This document shows positions 25,301 through 34,500 of a stretch of 64,000 nucleotides of DNA, piece by piece. Position 1 is the stretch's first letter. Each line of letters opens with the position of its first letter. The position numbers and the translations under genes are program-made. Below the pieces are notes generated by a model. The model searched no databases, was not told the DNA's origin, and saw only the letters and a list, made by a program, of their open reading frames with translations. This stretch comes from Hyalella azteca (Eukaryota; Arthropoda; Malacostraca; Amphipoda; Hyalellidae): assembly GCF_000764305.2 (NCBI RefSeq), contig NW_025939252.1, positions 64,230-128,229 on the forward strand. The letters are read 5' to 3'.

Positions 25301-28300
25301 CGAGGAGTCACGTGGTTCCCCGAAGGTTTCTTCACGAAGTACTCGGCCAGTCCTCCTATCTCTGAGCCGCCCCATCTGAAGAGTAATGTCGATGTAGGCC
25401 AAGAAATGCACAACTTTGGTCAGCTTCCTAACCATCTTCCCGAATTAGACATCACAACCGACAGTTGCGGGGACATCGCCTTGCCTTGCGATTTCAAGGA
25501 CTGGAGTGACGACGACAGCGATTTGCCACCAACGAAGCGCTCGAGAAAAGATGGATCGTCTGCTGAGGTACCTGGAGTTCGATCAGAATACGACGACAAT
25601 GATCCTCGTCAGTGGACTAAACAACACCTGGATGCTGCGGACATCAAACATCCTGACGGCATCGAACTAACTCCGCCCCAACTGGAGCAAGAAGTTCCCA
25701 CGACCGCCTCCAACGGGGTGGACCCGAAGGGACCAATGGGTCTCACCCCACTCATGATTGCGTCATTCAGAGGTGGTGGCATGGAAGGTTACACCATCAA
25801 AGAGGATGAGGACAGCTCGGCCGCTGTCATCCAGGAGCTTATTGAACAAGGGGCCAAGCTGAACGCAACCATGGACCGCACCGGGGAAACATCCCTGCAT
25901 TTGGCAGCCAGGTGAGATTCCGCCTCTTCTTCAATGCTTGAGAATGAACTAAGACTCGTGTTGTAGGCGTTCTGCGTATCCCAACACCTGTTGATATAGC
26001 AATACTGTAAGAGGAGCTCACTTCGACAAAGTTTTACGACTTTAAATGTACTAAGCAAGTTTCCTTGTCAACAGATACGCTCGTGCAGACGCGGCCAAAA
26101 AGTTACTCGATGCCAAAGCCGATGTTAACGCGCAAGACGCCACGGGGCGCACACCCTTGCACGCTGCTGTGGCTGCTGACGCTCGGGGTGTCTTCCAGGT
26201 GAACTATTAACTTTAAAGTTTAATTGCTCCTACGATTCAAGTAATGTCAATTTTCCTATCTGTCATCACGAGAATTAGAATACGTACGTCCTCGCAGCCT
26301 TTTAATTCTTATTTACGACAAACTCTTGAACTTGAAACCCCTTTTACCAATACTTTCTGCCCAACTGCCTCAATTTACGCACGCATTTCAAATTTTACTT
26401 TGGTCAACACTGTCTTCAAAAAATATAACTCAGTACTCACAGCAGTGAGTGACCGAGAGCGCATTTTCTCGTCGACGAAAACTTGAGGTCACGGACAGAC
26501 AGACGGACATGGCGAGCACAATAGTGCATTTTTTCCATAAATGAGAAAATGCGCTAAAAATTATCAAAAATTTACTTCCATGTGACTGTGAACAAACATT
26601 TCCATTTATTTCACGAGCAGATTCTCCTTCGTAACCGCGACACGAAACTCGACATGAAAACCAATGACGGAACCACTCCCCTGATCCTGGCGTGTCGGCT
26701 GGCCATCGAAGGCATGGTCGAGGACCTCATCAACGCTGAGGCGGACATCAACGCCACCGACGACGGCGGCAAGACGGCGCTGCACTGGGCCGCTTCTGTC
26801 AACAACATCGAGGCCGTCCAAATTCTTCTCAAACATGGGGCCAATATTGACATCCAAGACAATAAAGTGAGATTACAGATTTTCTTGTCATATCAGAAGA
26901 AAGCCCATGTATTATCAGGATATGGCTGAAATATTTTTTTTAAATTGACTTCATAGTGGTAATGACCCGTAAATAATAATTAATAACAATATATCATTCA
27001 AATTCATAGTGTGGATACAACCATAATTAAGTGCATCTCTTTGGAACGTAGCTTGCACCAATTAGCCTGAATAGATCGTTATTTTTCCGTTAAATTGTGA
27101 TTAATTCGTACAATTAATTGGGCTCAATAAGTGTATGATTTTGGTCTGCTTAAGTTAGTGCTCAATATTAACTTTTATTTTGTTTCAGGACGAAACTCCT
27201 CTATTTCTGGCGGCTCGAGAAGGCAGTTACAACGCATGCCGCTTACTCTTGGACCATTTCGCAAATCGTGACATCACAGACAACATGGAGCGTCTACCGG
27301 AAGACATGGCGGTGGAACGCTACCACCACGACATCGTCAAACTATTGAGAGATCACCACCCTCGTTCCCCTCAACTGCAGCCCCTCTCACACGCCCCTCC
27401 TAATCTATCTCAGCATCACTTGGGGGGGCAGCATCCTGCAGTTGCAGCCCAGAGTATACCTCACCGGTCCAACACCGCACCACGTAGTAAAGCAAAGCGA
27501 CCGAAGTCACAAATAATGGCGCCTCCTATTAATCCTAACGATTTGATTCCCGATAACAATGCAAGTGTCAAACGAAGTAGCAGCGTCAAGAAGAAGAGGG
27601 ATCCTCCGCCTCCTCCTGTCTCCTCTGAGATGCCGCCCAACTCTCTGGACGGTCACCGTATGATGTTCAAAACGGAGATGAGTCCAGAATTTTCTGGTCC
27701 TTTGAGCATGCCTCAGTTTAGCGAGCTCTCGTTGAAACAGTCGAACCCTGGCTTCCACGACTGCCTAACTTCAGTTACGTCATCCGGGAACATGCATCAG
27801 CAACAGCAGCAGCACCAGACCCTTGATAGTAGTGATCCTTTTAACTTTGTTCAACTTCTCAACAGTGGCGGCACTCCTCCCGCATCCCTTGCTCCGCAGC
27901 CCGTCGTTCATCAGAGACAGCAGTCAATGCCCGCGGCCTTCCCCCCTGTCACTAGTCAGAGCTACAATCCCCAGCAGCAGCTGCATCACACCCACGCGTC
28001 CCCACCACCTCCCAGAGGTGCACATTCAGCGCATACCTCCCCACAGTCTCAGTCTATACCTCATTACTCGATGCATTTACAAAATCCTAGCCATCCTACG
28101 TCACCTAATAAACTTAGACCTCCTCTGCCGACTTCACCCACACACTTAGCTGTTCTTAGGTTAGCCACTGCGTCGTCAGGGTATGATTTTCCATCTACGT
28201 CTTCTGCTCAAAACCTACAATCAGACGAGCGACAGCAACAACAGCAGCTTGTTATGGCGCAACAAAGGCACAACGGCCAGCAGCAGCCGCAACCAAACGC

Positions 28301-28637
28301 TAGCTTTTATCCCCACTACCCGACGCCTCCATCACATCACTCAGGGGTTGAGGGCACCCCCCAGCATCCTCCCAATACCTCGAGCCACGATAGCTTTCCC
28401 ACGCCTTCCCCCGAGTCCCCTGGTCAGTGGTCCAACTCCCCGCACAGTCAGGGGGACTGGGCGGAAAGCGTTAGATCGCCTTCTGTGAGTCTGCTTGCAA
28501 TGGCTGGGCCAGGCCAGCAGCACGTTTATCAAGTAAATACTGTCATGCATCCACGACAGACCATTGGGCTTCCTCCCCAACCGCCTGGTATTCCTCCGCC
28601 TTCGTCACAGGCAACGCAAAGCTCTATTTATATCTGA
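15922..28637 (+). CDS. N: Notch receptor, 5'-incomplete, ten exons
   Basis: Exons join 15922-16389, 16780-16913, 18584-18762, 19952-20125, 20416-20627, 21072-21202, 21705-25911, 26075-26198, 26621-26866 and 27189-28637, all GT-AG with matching phases, giving 2440 residues to the stop. In order: the end of EGF 1 and EGF 2-36, three LNR modules (about residues 1370-1490), the heterodimerisation region, a transmembrane helix near 1603-1624, RAM with VTWFPEGF, the nuclear signal TKRSRK, ankyrin repeats, short glutamine runs, and a C-terminal PEST with TPSPES and WSNSPHS. Notch is the single-pass receptor for Delta and Serrate; gamma-secretase releases its intracellular part to act with Su(H). EGF 12 keeps the O-fucose motif CLNQGTC. 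The signal peptide exon is missing. EGF 35 has only four of six cysteines, and no furin-type basic site is seen in the heterodimerisation loop. Confidence 0.97.
16780..16913 (+). CDS. N: Notch exon (EGF 5 end to EGF 6)
   Basis: Follows TTTGTCCAG and reads [13 protein letters not shown], then [15 protein letters not shown], a segment highly characteristic of Notch EGF 6. It ends CCTAAAG before GTGAGT. The exon end and its donor are then repeated in tandem every 56 bases in the intron. Confidence 0.92.
16914..17195 (+). repeat. 56-base tandem repeat of Notch exon end plus 5' splice site
   Basis: Five 56-base units follow the exon, each a copy of the last 40 or so exon bases (ending TCGTGTCCTAAAG or TCGTGACCTAAAG) and the intron start GTGAGT. 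GT donors of the form AAAG|GTGAG lie at 16914, 16970, 17026, 17082 and 17138. The last copy has lost the GT (AAAGACGAG at about 17191). Confidence 0.93.
17500..17645. repeat. degenerate AAGTGAGGACAAT repeat
   Basis: Within the same Notch intron, words close to AAGTGAGGACAAT recur five or six times with variable spacing. It looks like an old, decayed tandem repeat. Confidence 0.5.
18584..18762 (+). CDS. N: Notch exon (EGF 6 end to EGF 8 start)
   Basis: Follows TTTGTTTTCAG. It completes the split Gly codon and reads [13 protein letters not shown], then EGF 7, then EGF 8 to SVCK. It ends TCTGCAAG before GTGGGT. The phase joins cleanly to the exon at 19952 (NGATC). Confidence 0.92.
18763..18866 (+). 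repeat. 19-base tandem repeat carrying the Notch exon 3 donor
   Basis: Five 19-base units of the form GTGTGTCACAGTCTGCAAG follow the exon end. The junction TCTGCAAG|GTG(G/T)GT or a close variant therefore recurs at 18763, 18782, 18801, 18820, 18839 and 18858. The donor at 18820 would add 57 bases and keep the frame. Confidence 0.93.
19394..19425. repeat. perfect 13-bp hairpin in Notch intron
   Basis: AACGGCCGGCCAC and its exact reverse complement flank a six-base loop. Further inverted matches nearby (CCGAAAAAACGGTGA at about 19470 and TCACCGTTTTTTTTCG near 19540) suggest a small foldback transposon at roughly 19365-19560. Confidence 0.6.
19570..19951 (+). repeat. 76-base tandem repeat carrying the 3' splice site of Notch exon 4
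   Basis: Four 76-base units (GGGATACC at 19671, 19747, 19823 and 19899), each made of 19-base subrepeats (TTACTTACAGTGAAACCAT) and the segment CTGTTGCACTGCACAGAACA. The real 3' splice site, CTGTTGCACTGCGCAG before 19952, is the last member of the series. Each unit therefore carries a copy of the acceptor, plus further TTACAG words that resemble acceptors. Confidence 0.92.
19952..20125 (+). CDS. N: Notch exon (EGF 8 to EGF 9)
   Basis: Begins AATGGAGCG in phase 0 and reads [14 protein letters not shown], then [14 protein letters not shown], the standard Notch EGF 8-9 junction, and stops at CMPGT before GTGAGT. Its acceptor is the final copy of the 76-base repeat. Confidence 0.92.
20416..20627 (+). 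CDS. N: Notch exon (EGF 9 end to EGF 11)
   Basis: Follows CTGTTGACAG and reads [16 protein letters not shown], diagnostic of Notch EGF 9-10, then EGF 10 and most of EGF 11 ([17 protein letters not shown]). It ends TTCCG before GTGAGT, with the Arg codon completed in the next exon. EGF 11 forms half of the ligand-binding site. Confidence 0.93.
21072..21202 (+). CDS. N: Notch exon (EGF 11 end to EGF 12)
   Basis: Follows GTTTTTCAG and reads [19 protein letters not shown], then CLNQGTC, the EGF 12 segment that is O-fucosylated and binds ligand in known Notch proteins. It ends ATGCCAG before GTGTGT, one base into the Gly codon completed at 21705. Confidence 0.93.
21215..21425. repeat. CACATGGGCA-type short tandem repeat after Notch exon 6
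   Basis: About 18 to 20 copies of a 10 to 12-base word (CACATGGGCAC, CACGTGGGCAT and variants) begin a few bases after the exon donor. Several copies contain GGGT(A/G)AC, so weak donor-like words recur, but the exon end itself is not clearly duplicated. Confidence 0.8.
21705..25911 (+). CDS. N: Notch large exon (EGF 12 end through ankyrin start)
   Basis: A single 4.2 kb exon follows GGTTGCGCAG. It carries EGF 13-36, the three LNR modules, the heterodimerisation region, the transmembrane segment ([20 protein letters not shown]), RAM (WFPEGF), the basic signal PPTKRSRK and the first ankyrin motif (GLTPLMIAS). It ends CATTTGGCAGCCAG before GTGAGA. An upstream ATG in the same frame at 21656 lies in the intron and is not the start. 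Confidence 0.96.
26075..26198 (+). CDS. N: Notch exon (ankyrin repeat)
   Basis: Follows CTTGTCAACAG and reads [20 protein letters not shown], the ankyrin consensus, ending GVFQ before GTGAAC. The split Arg codon joins in phase. Confidence 0.94.
26418..26562 (-). mobile_element. dispersed hairpin repeat in a Notch intron
   Basis: About 145 bases here match 45761-45916 in reverse orientation at high identity. Inside are inverted arms AGCGCATTTTCTC (26458-26470) and GAGAAAATGCGCT (26543-26555), with a GACAGACAGACGGACA-like tract between them. Two copies in one window, in opposite orientation, indicate a mobile foldback or MITE family. It fills about a third of the 422-base intron between the exons at 26198 and 26621. 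Confidence 0.75.
26621..26866 (+). CDS. N: Notch exon (central ankyrin repeats)
   Basis: Follows TTTCACGAGCAG. It reads [19 protein letters not shown] and then [13 protein letters not shown], the most conserved Notch ankyrin motifs, ending DIQDNK before GTGAGA. It is 82 codons in phase 0 at both ends. Confidence 0.95.
27189..28637 (+). CDS. N: Notch terminal exon (last ankyrin repeats, C-terminal tail)
   Basis: Follows TTTTGTTTCAG and starts [20 protein letters not shown]. After the ankyrin domain come basic patches ([14 protein letters not shown]) and a proline- and glutamine-rich tail with short Q runs, a modest version of the opa region. The end has the PEST signals TPSPESPG and [12 protein letters not shown], known in other Notch proteins as the turnover degron, and the final residues are SSIYI before TGA. 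Confidence 0.96.
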   Translation, partial: DETPLFLAAREGSYNACRLLLDHFANRDITDNMERLPEDMAVERYHHDIVKLLRDHHPRSPQLQPLSHAPPNLSQHHLGGQHPAVAAQSIPHRSNTAPRSKAKRPKSQIMAPPINPNDLIPDNNASVKRSSSVKKKRDPPPPPVSSEMPPNSLDGHRMMFKTEMSPEFSGPLSMPQFSELSLKQSNPGFHDCLTSVTSSGNMHQQQQQHQTLDSSDPFNFVQLLNSGGTPPASLAPQPVVHQRQQSMPAAFPPVTSQSYNPQQQLHHTHASPPPPRGAHSAHTSPQSQSIPHYSMHLQNPSHPTSPNKLRPPLPTSPTHLAVLRLATASSGYDFPSTSSAQNLQSDERQQQQQLVMAQQRHNGQQQPQPNASFYPHYPTPPSHHSGVEGTPQHPPNTSSHDSFPTPSPESPGQWSNSPHSQGDWAESVRSPSVSLLAMAGPGQQHVYQVNTVMHPRQTIGLPPQPPGIPPPSSQATQSSIYI

Positions 28638-30720
28638 AGAATATTATGCGCTAGCCTTTAAGGTCTTTTTTATGCTCTGCGCCGCCTTTGGTCGTGGCTG
28701 AGCACACAATAGCCATCTTGTACATCACATTGAAACAAGAGTGTACAGACTTAGTGTAAGACATCACATCCCGGCCGTACTTCCCTCCTAGTGTCAAACC
28801 CTTTATAAAATCACCAATATGGTAACATTTTATACGAAAAAAAAAACATTTTTACTGGCTCAACTGTCGAAAAGCTTGAATCGTTCAGTATTTTCCAAAG
28901 CATTAGCTACAGTGGACAGTTTCATGCCTGACAATAGGCTTATGAACCTCCTAAGAATGAATTGGAGCCTCGGAGATGCTTCCAAACGGCTCGTTATAAT
29001 CGTTTGTATTAAGTAAATATCTTCCTACCCCGTCTATTTCCATGACATGATAAATGTGTTCCAAGTACCTTCATTTGTATTATAAAAGTTATTGTTTATG
29101 ATTTACGATCTCTTTTATAATTAGTTTTAGAATACTCAATTTAATTTAAGCATCTCACCTGAGTGGTATTTTCCATCTAAAGTAGAATTATTACAATTAT
29201 ATATGGTTGACCATTACTTAGGCAGCGGCCAAATCTTGTACAGGCTCAGTGAAACTTTAACCTGACTTCTTCGCCATTTGGTGTTCGTAGAATCTTTAAT
29301 TATCATGAAATTTTTCAGAGAATTTATTGTTAAATAATAACTTTTTATTCACTTGTAGTTCCTCAACAATTGGTATCACTTCATAAGCTGCGTCGCACTA
29401 GCAGAGCATTTCATTAAAGAAATTTTCTGTTCAAAATTACTCGTATACATTAAGTTAGTTACGATATATTTACAAATTCTTGAATTATCCAGCTTGTGTG
29501 ATCGTGAACAACTGAATTTAAATTGACACTAAACTGTACCTTCTGTCGTAACTGGTCTAATACAATTGACTGCACATGGAACTAAAAAGAAGATATACAA
29601 TTAATTACATGGGATCAGTTGCCATGCATTAGTTTTCTATGATATTTGGAGATCTCAGTGCATTCCGTGAAAGATTCATAATCCTTGTAATTATTAATTG
29701 TAGGCAATGTCAGGACAGTATCCTTTGGACGAATGATTATTAAACCTTGCCTAGAGCTCATCGCAAAATCGTCTTGAAGTTACAACTCCGAATTCTATGT
29801 GTCGTCAGTTTCCCTAAGTTAAGAATCTCTTGCACCGATTGAACTTTTAAATTCACTTTAAATTTTATTAAAATGTTTTAGCGGTGAGTAGAAAACTTGG
29901 AAATGGAAAATAACTTCTAAACTCCGCGTTCAAGTTGAAGGTGCAATCAATTTCTTGCTAATAATCTTACAATACTCGTACAATTCGTCATGACAATATC
30001 GCTGGATAATTTATTGTATACAATTTGTATCATATCTGTTGAGATATTTTAGATAGGTGATTCGAATCGAATGTTTTTCTCTAACAAAATGTGATGGCAT
30101 AATGATCGTTCAAAAATCATGTTCAAGCGCGTGTTATTTTTATTCTATGTTCTGGCAGATAAATCTTTACACATACTCTTTCAAATTTTAAACCAGAAAA
30201 TTCCTTTTCAATTACCATGCCCTCAAGTATGTGGATCGCAAGAAAGAATGGGTTTGTCACATTATTTTTGTACTTTAGCACCTTTTATAAGTTTCTAAAC
30301 AAAGGATATAAATGTTGTTCTGTTGGAGCTACCTGAGTAAACTCCTTCCGAAGTACCAAAGCATTTTATTGAGAGCCTCTATTAAAAGTTTCTTGTGTGT
30401 TTAGCGATGCCGTACAACTTTTATATCACGCTACGTCACATGAAACTATTTATCGAAGCTGGCAATATATAGTTATTAGATTATCATCTCAATAGTATTT
30501 TAAAATCAACGTGTTTTGATAACATGGGTACAATTACATTGTATTTACGGGCAGCAGTCAGTATTTCAATATCAGCTCCAGATATGTCAAGATCCTGGAG
30601 ATAAATAGGGGGAACCGTATGACATATAATACAAATACACGAATTTTTCAATACAAAGTGAATGCTTTTAATAAAAAGTGTTCTGCCAAAGCATTGACAA
30701 TAAAAAGTGGCGCTGGCTTA
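28638..30720 (+). other. probable Notch 3' UTR and downstream flank
   Basis: AT-rich, without a coding pattern. The first clear polyadenylation signals after the stop are near 30670 and 30699, which would make a 3' UTR of about 2 kb. I see no transposon or tandem repeat in it. Confidence 0.4.
30670..30704 (+). terminator. candidate polyadenylation signals for Notch
   Basis: Two AATAAA hexamers, at 30670-30675 and 30699-30704, each in the context AATAAAAAGTG, about 2.05 kb after the Notch stop and before the next gene. Transcript data would be needed to say which, if either, is used. Confidence 0.35.
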
Positions 30721-31049
30721 AAGCAGGCAGCTTAGTTATGAGTTTGACCCTCGTAAACGCAGGGCGCATTTATAGTTTAGTAGTGTAGTACTGTATAGTG
30801 GTATTGGCGCTAAAAAATGGACTTGGTGGGGCCTGTCGCCTATTCTTGTATTTGTTGCCATTTCTTCACAGGTGTAAGGAAATCTAAAAACAGGCCCTGT
30901 GATCGGATATTTTCTAAACTGACGTTAGTTCGAAATAGCTACTACACTTCTACCAGGTTCCTATCATTTGAGTATTCTGTTTAGAAGTGAACATTTTTAG
31001 TGTTTTAGAAATTTTCAAATGCGTCAATGAATATTTTCTGCTTCTTTAA

Positions 31050-31200
31050 ATTGACAGTGCGGTTGATCGTTTGAGTAGAGAGGTGCGGGTTCGAACCCAG
31101 CTCTGTGCGCCAGTTTCTGTTCATAATCGGCAAGGAGGCCGGGCGGTTAAGCACAGCAGAATTGTAGCAGTGAGTGCGAGACCGCAACAAGCTGTGAATG
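31050..31200 (+). repeat. possible tRNA-derived fragment
   Basis: GTGCGGGTTCGAACCCAG near 31083 contains a tRNA B-box-like core (GGTTCGAACCC), and GAGGCCGGGCGGTTAAG near 31135 resembles a serine/leucine tRNA A box. They are in the wrong order for a tRNA gene. A decayed SINE is the likeliest reading. No cloverleaf can be drawn. Confidence 0.25.
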
Positions 31201-31397
31201 TTTTGCGATGTAAAGAATCGGCGAAAGTCCTACTAAATGCTGAAACCGCTATTATTATGTAGATGCAAAAATTTATATTTATTCCGCAAGTACAGAAAAC
31301 TGTCATCAGCCGGATGGTTTGTGAGTTCTGTAAAAACTAACCATATGATCACAAATTTTTCTCTCTTCTTGGCGCTTTTTATTTATTTTGCCTGACA

Positions 31398-31506
31398 ATG
31401 CAGGCAATGAAAGTATTTATTCGGCTTTCCAATCTATCATCAAGGCGAAGTCAATTTCATAGTAGAATATTGGGTCACTACTTGCATCAATCATGCTGTG
31501 TGCACG
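31398..31506 (+). CDS. PDHX: PDHX exon 1, mitochondrial presequence
   Basis: ATG at 31398 (A at -3) opens 36 codons, [20 protein letters not shown] and onwards, rich in Arg, Ser and Leu and without acidic residues, as in matrix-targeting sequences. It ends CACG before a strong GTGAGT donor. The one leftover base joins GA at 33885 to make Gly, so phase supports the link. It is too short to stand out as an open frame and is called from phase, donor and composition. Confidence 0.75.
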
Positions 31507-34500
31507 GTGAGTTTGAAAAACAAAATAAATAATCAACCCCTTTGAGTTTGAAAACTCTCTTCTAAGTACTATAACCGTCAATGAAATATACTAGGTACTG
31601 TCTACTGATAATGATATAGGTTGTCACTAAGAACTCAGAAGGTACTGCACTTACCTTGCTGCTTGTTGCTATACTAGTACTAGTCTGGAAAAGTCCTATT
31701 TTTGTCTGAAATATCGCGGCTCTAATATCATATAATTTCAGTAGGTATGAAATCTCGCGGCTCGAATGTCATAAATTTTTCTTTGATTAAAAAATCGCGG
31801 TTTGCACTTTGCAAACATGTCATTTCATAAAATTTTCAACTTCCGCAATCACTCGTAGAAATGGAATCACGGCTGGCAAATCCATAAAACCACGGCTCGA
31901 AAAATTCAGTCGCGGCTCGCCAAGTAGATATATTCCATACTAGTACTACTACTAGTAGCTATAAACTATAGTACTGGTCAGACTCAGACCTACAATTTTT
32001 AGGTTTGGTCTTTGGATTCAAATCATTCAATGGATTGCAACTACCTTTAGCTATTTAACAACTTACAAATTTTTTATTTGAATAATCATAATGTGTCACA
32101 GTTTTAGCTACTAATTTTAAGTAGGTAGCTGATCATTTATTTTGGAGGCTGGCAACAATATACTACAAGTATTATGACAAGGTTAGTAGCATTAATGATA
32201 ATTACTAGGAATATTGTACAGTTTTTTTTTACAAAATATGTTAAAAACTTTAATATAATGTGTGATTAAAATTTTAATTTCAGTTATAAAATTATTCATT
32301 AATCCGCTGAGGCTGTGGCCTGTTGTGGGTGATACAAATTATAGTTGAACATGGCTATCTATCCTATCCTATCCACTGTGCAGAGAGTGAACGAAGATTT
32401 AAAGACCAATGGCGACGCATTATCGGCAAAATTTTTGCCTTCAGAAGATCTTGCCGACACATTTAGATTGAAATTCTTGCATTTAATATATTTCTCAGTC
32501 TTCAAGTTCGTCATTACTCAGCGTAAATGGCTTTTCATTAAAAATTACCCGGCGACGCATCTTTAAAATGGCCGGCAACGCTTTGGGCTTAAAAATCCAT
32601 ATATTGGCGATGCTGCATCCACCCTCTGCATAGTGGTATCCTATAATATTGGAATTGCCTGCAAGAATTTGCTTTTTTTTTTATTTGCTCTGAAGAAATA
32701 TGGCAAAGGCTGTAACTTGTAAGAAAAAATAGAATTGACCTTTCTAATTAAAAAAAAAGTTGGATTTGGCTGCAAGATTTTAAATTTATAAAAAATATAT
32801 TACGTTGAACTTGAAGCTACAAGATTTAAGTAATAAGTAGAAATTTTTAAATCTTGAAGTCTATTTTCATTAATTTATTAATTTGAATGAAATAAATAGA
32901 ATTTAATATTTAGATCACTTGATTGCTTACATTGCAAGTTTATCAGAAATTTGAAAGCAAAGAAAACTATTGAAAAAATTTCCATATCTAATGAAGAAAA
33001 ACATTTTAAAGTCCAGCTGAATCATCAGACATCAGTTTTGTATTGTAATTTTTCTACTTGTTTGTAAAATTTTGTGGCTTTAAAGTGACAAATTTTCAAT
33101 ACATTTGAAATTTTGTAGCCCGATTGTGATTGTGCACTTTCATTAACAATTAGATAGAGGGGCAATTCATTGAGCGGAAATCTTTCTTTTCCAAAATTGG
33201 TGAAAACGCTCAAATCGCAGCCCCTAAGGTAGATGTTTTCCATGCTAGCATCAGTTCAAAAACCTAGAACAAAAGTACAAACAATTAGCAAAATAATATC
33301 AATATTGAAAGTATTAAAACATAGATTATCAAATTAACACCAATAAACAAAGTAAAAATGAGTAGACAAACCTATCTATTTACAATTTTGATAGCATATG
33401 AACAGTAGGTGGCATTTAAACTAGGCTTTTGTTTAAAAATCTTCAGGGAGGCTAATGGAACTAAAAAAACCCTAATACAATATACAATAATATAAATACT
33501 TTTTTATTCAGAATGAGGCTGATCAGAATATATTGGCTGCCTTTAATAGAAGTGATCAATTTCACCAACAAACTGAATAATACAGGTCTGGCGCCTTTGT
33601 AATTATAATGATTAAATAAAACCTTACGTTCTGATGGTCTGACCAGCATTATATGTTTTTTTTTATTGGTTAAAAGTTAGGTAAAGTATTTGGTAGGTAG
33701 TGACTTTGTGTGTCTTTGTTAATAAATAAACCACATGCAAACACTTCCATCTTGGATTGATTTGATACATTAATTAATTTGAAATGAATATCCTGTGTTT
33801 CCTATTTTAGTAACTGGAACTTAGGTCTTTGTCTTTATTTTTTTTCAGCTTATTCATGCTTCATTTATGTTTTTTTTATTGCAGGAGAAGGCATCCCATT
33901 GAAAATGCCCTCACTGTCACCAACAATGGTTGAAGGCAAGATTGTCAAGTGGTTCAAGAAAGAAGGAGATCCTATTGAACCTGGAGATGTACTTTGTGAT
34001 ATTGAAACTGACAAGGCGGTTGTTTCTTTTGAAACTGATGAAGAGGGAACACTAGCAAAAATATTGGTAAGCAAGCATTGTATACCATGTGTCTAAGTAT
34101 TCTTGTGTGGACTGTATTTCTTTAATGTCAAAAATATTTATTATTCTTCCAGTTTCAATGTATTAATATGGTTTAAAAATTTATATTAAACATGATTTGA
34201 AAGCTACTATTTGATGACTTGTATATGAATTTTTGTTATAGCAGCTATATTGTTCATACAATTTGTTCCTCAATTTTCACAGGTGGATCAGACAAATGAC
34301 TTGGTCAAGATAGGCACTCTAATAGCTGTGCTAGCTCCTGAGGGTGAAGATTGGAAGACAATTGAAATTCCTGTTGATGCCACTTGCTCCCCGCCTTCTG
34401 CACCATCTGTTAATGTGGATGGCATTGCTATTGCCGTCACTCAACCTTCTTCAGGCATTGCTACATCTGATATCAGGTCATTCATGCTATGTGATGTAAG

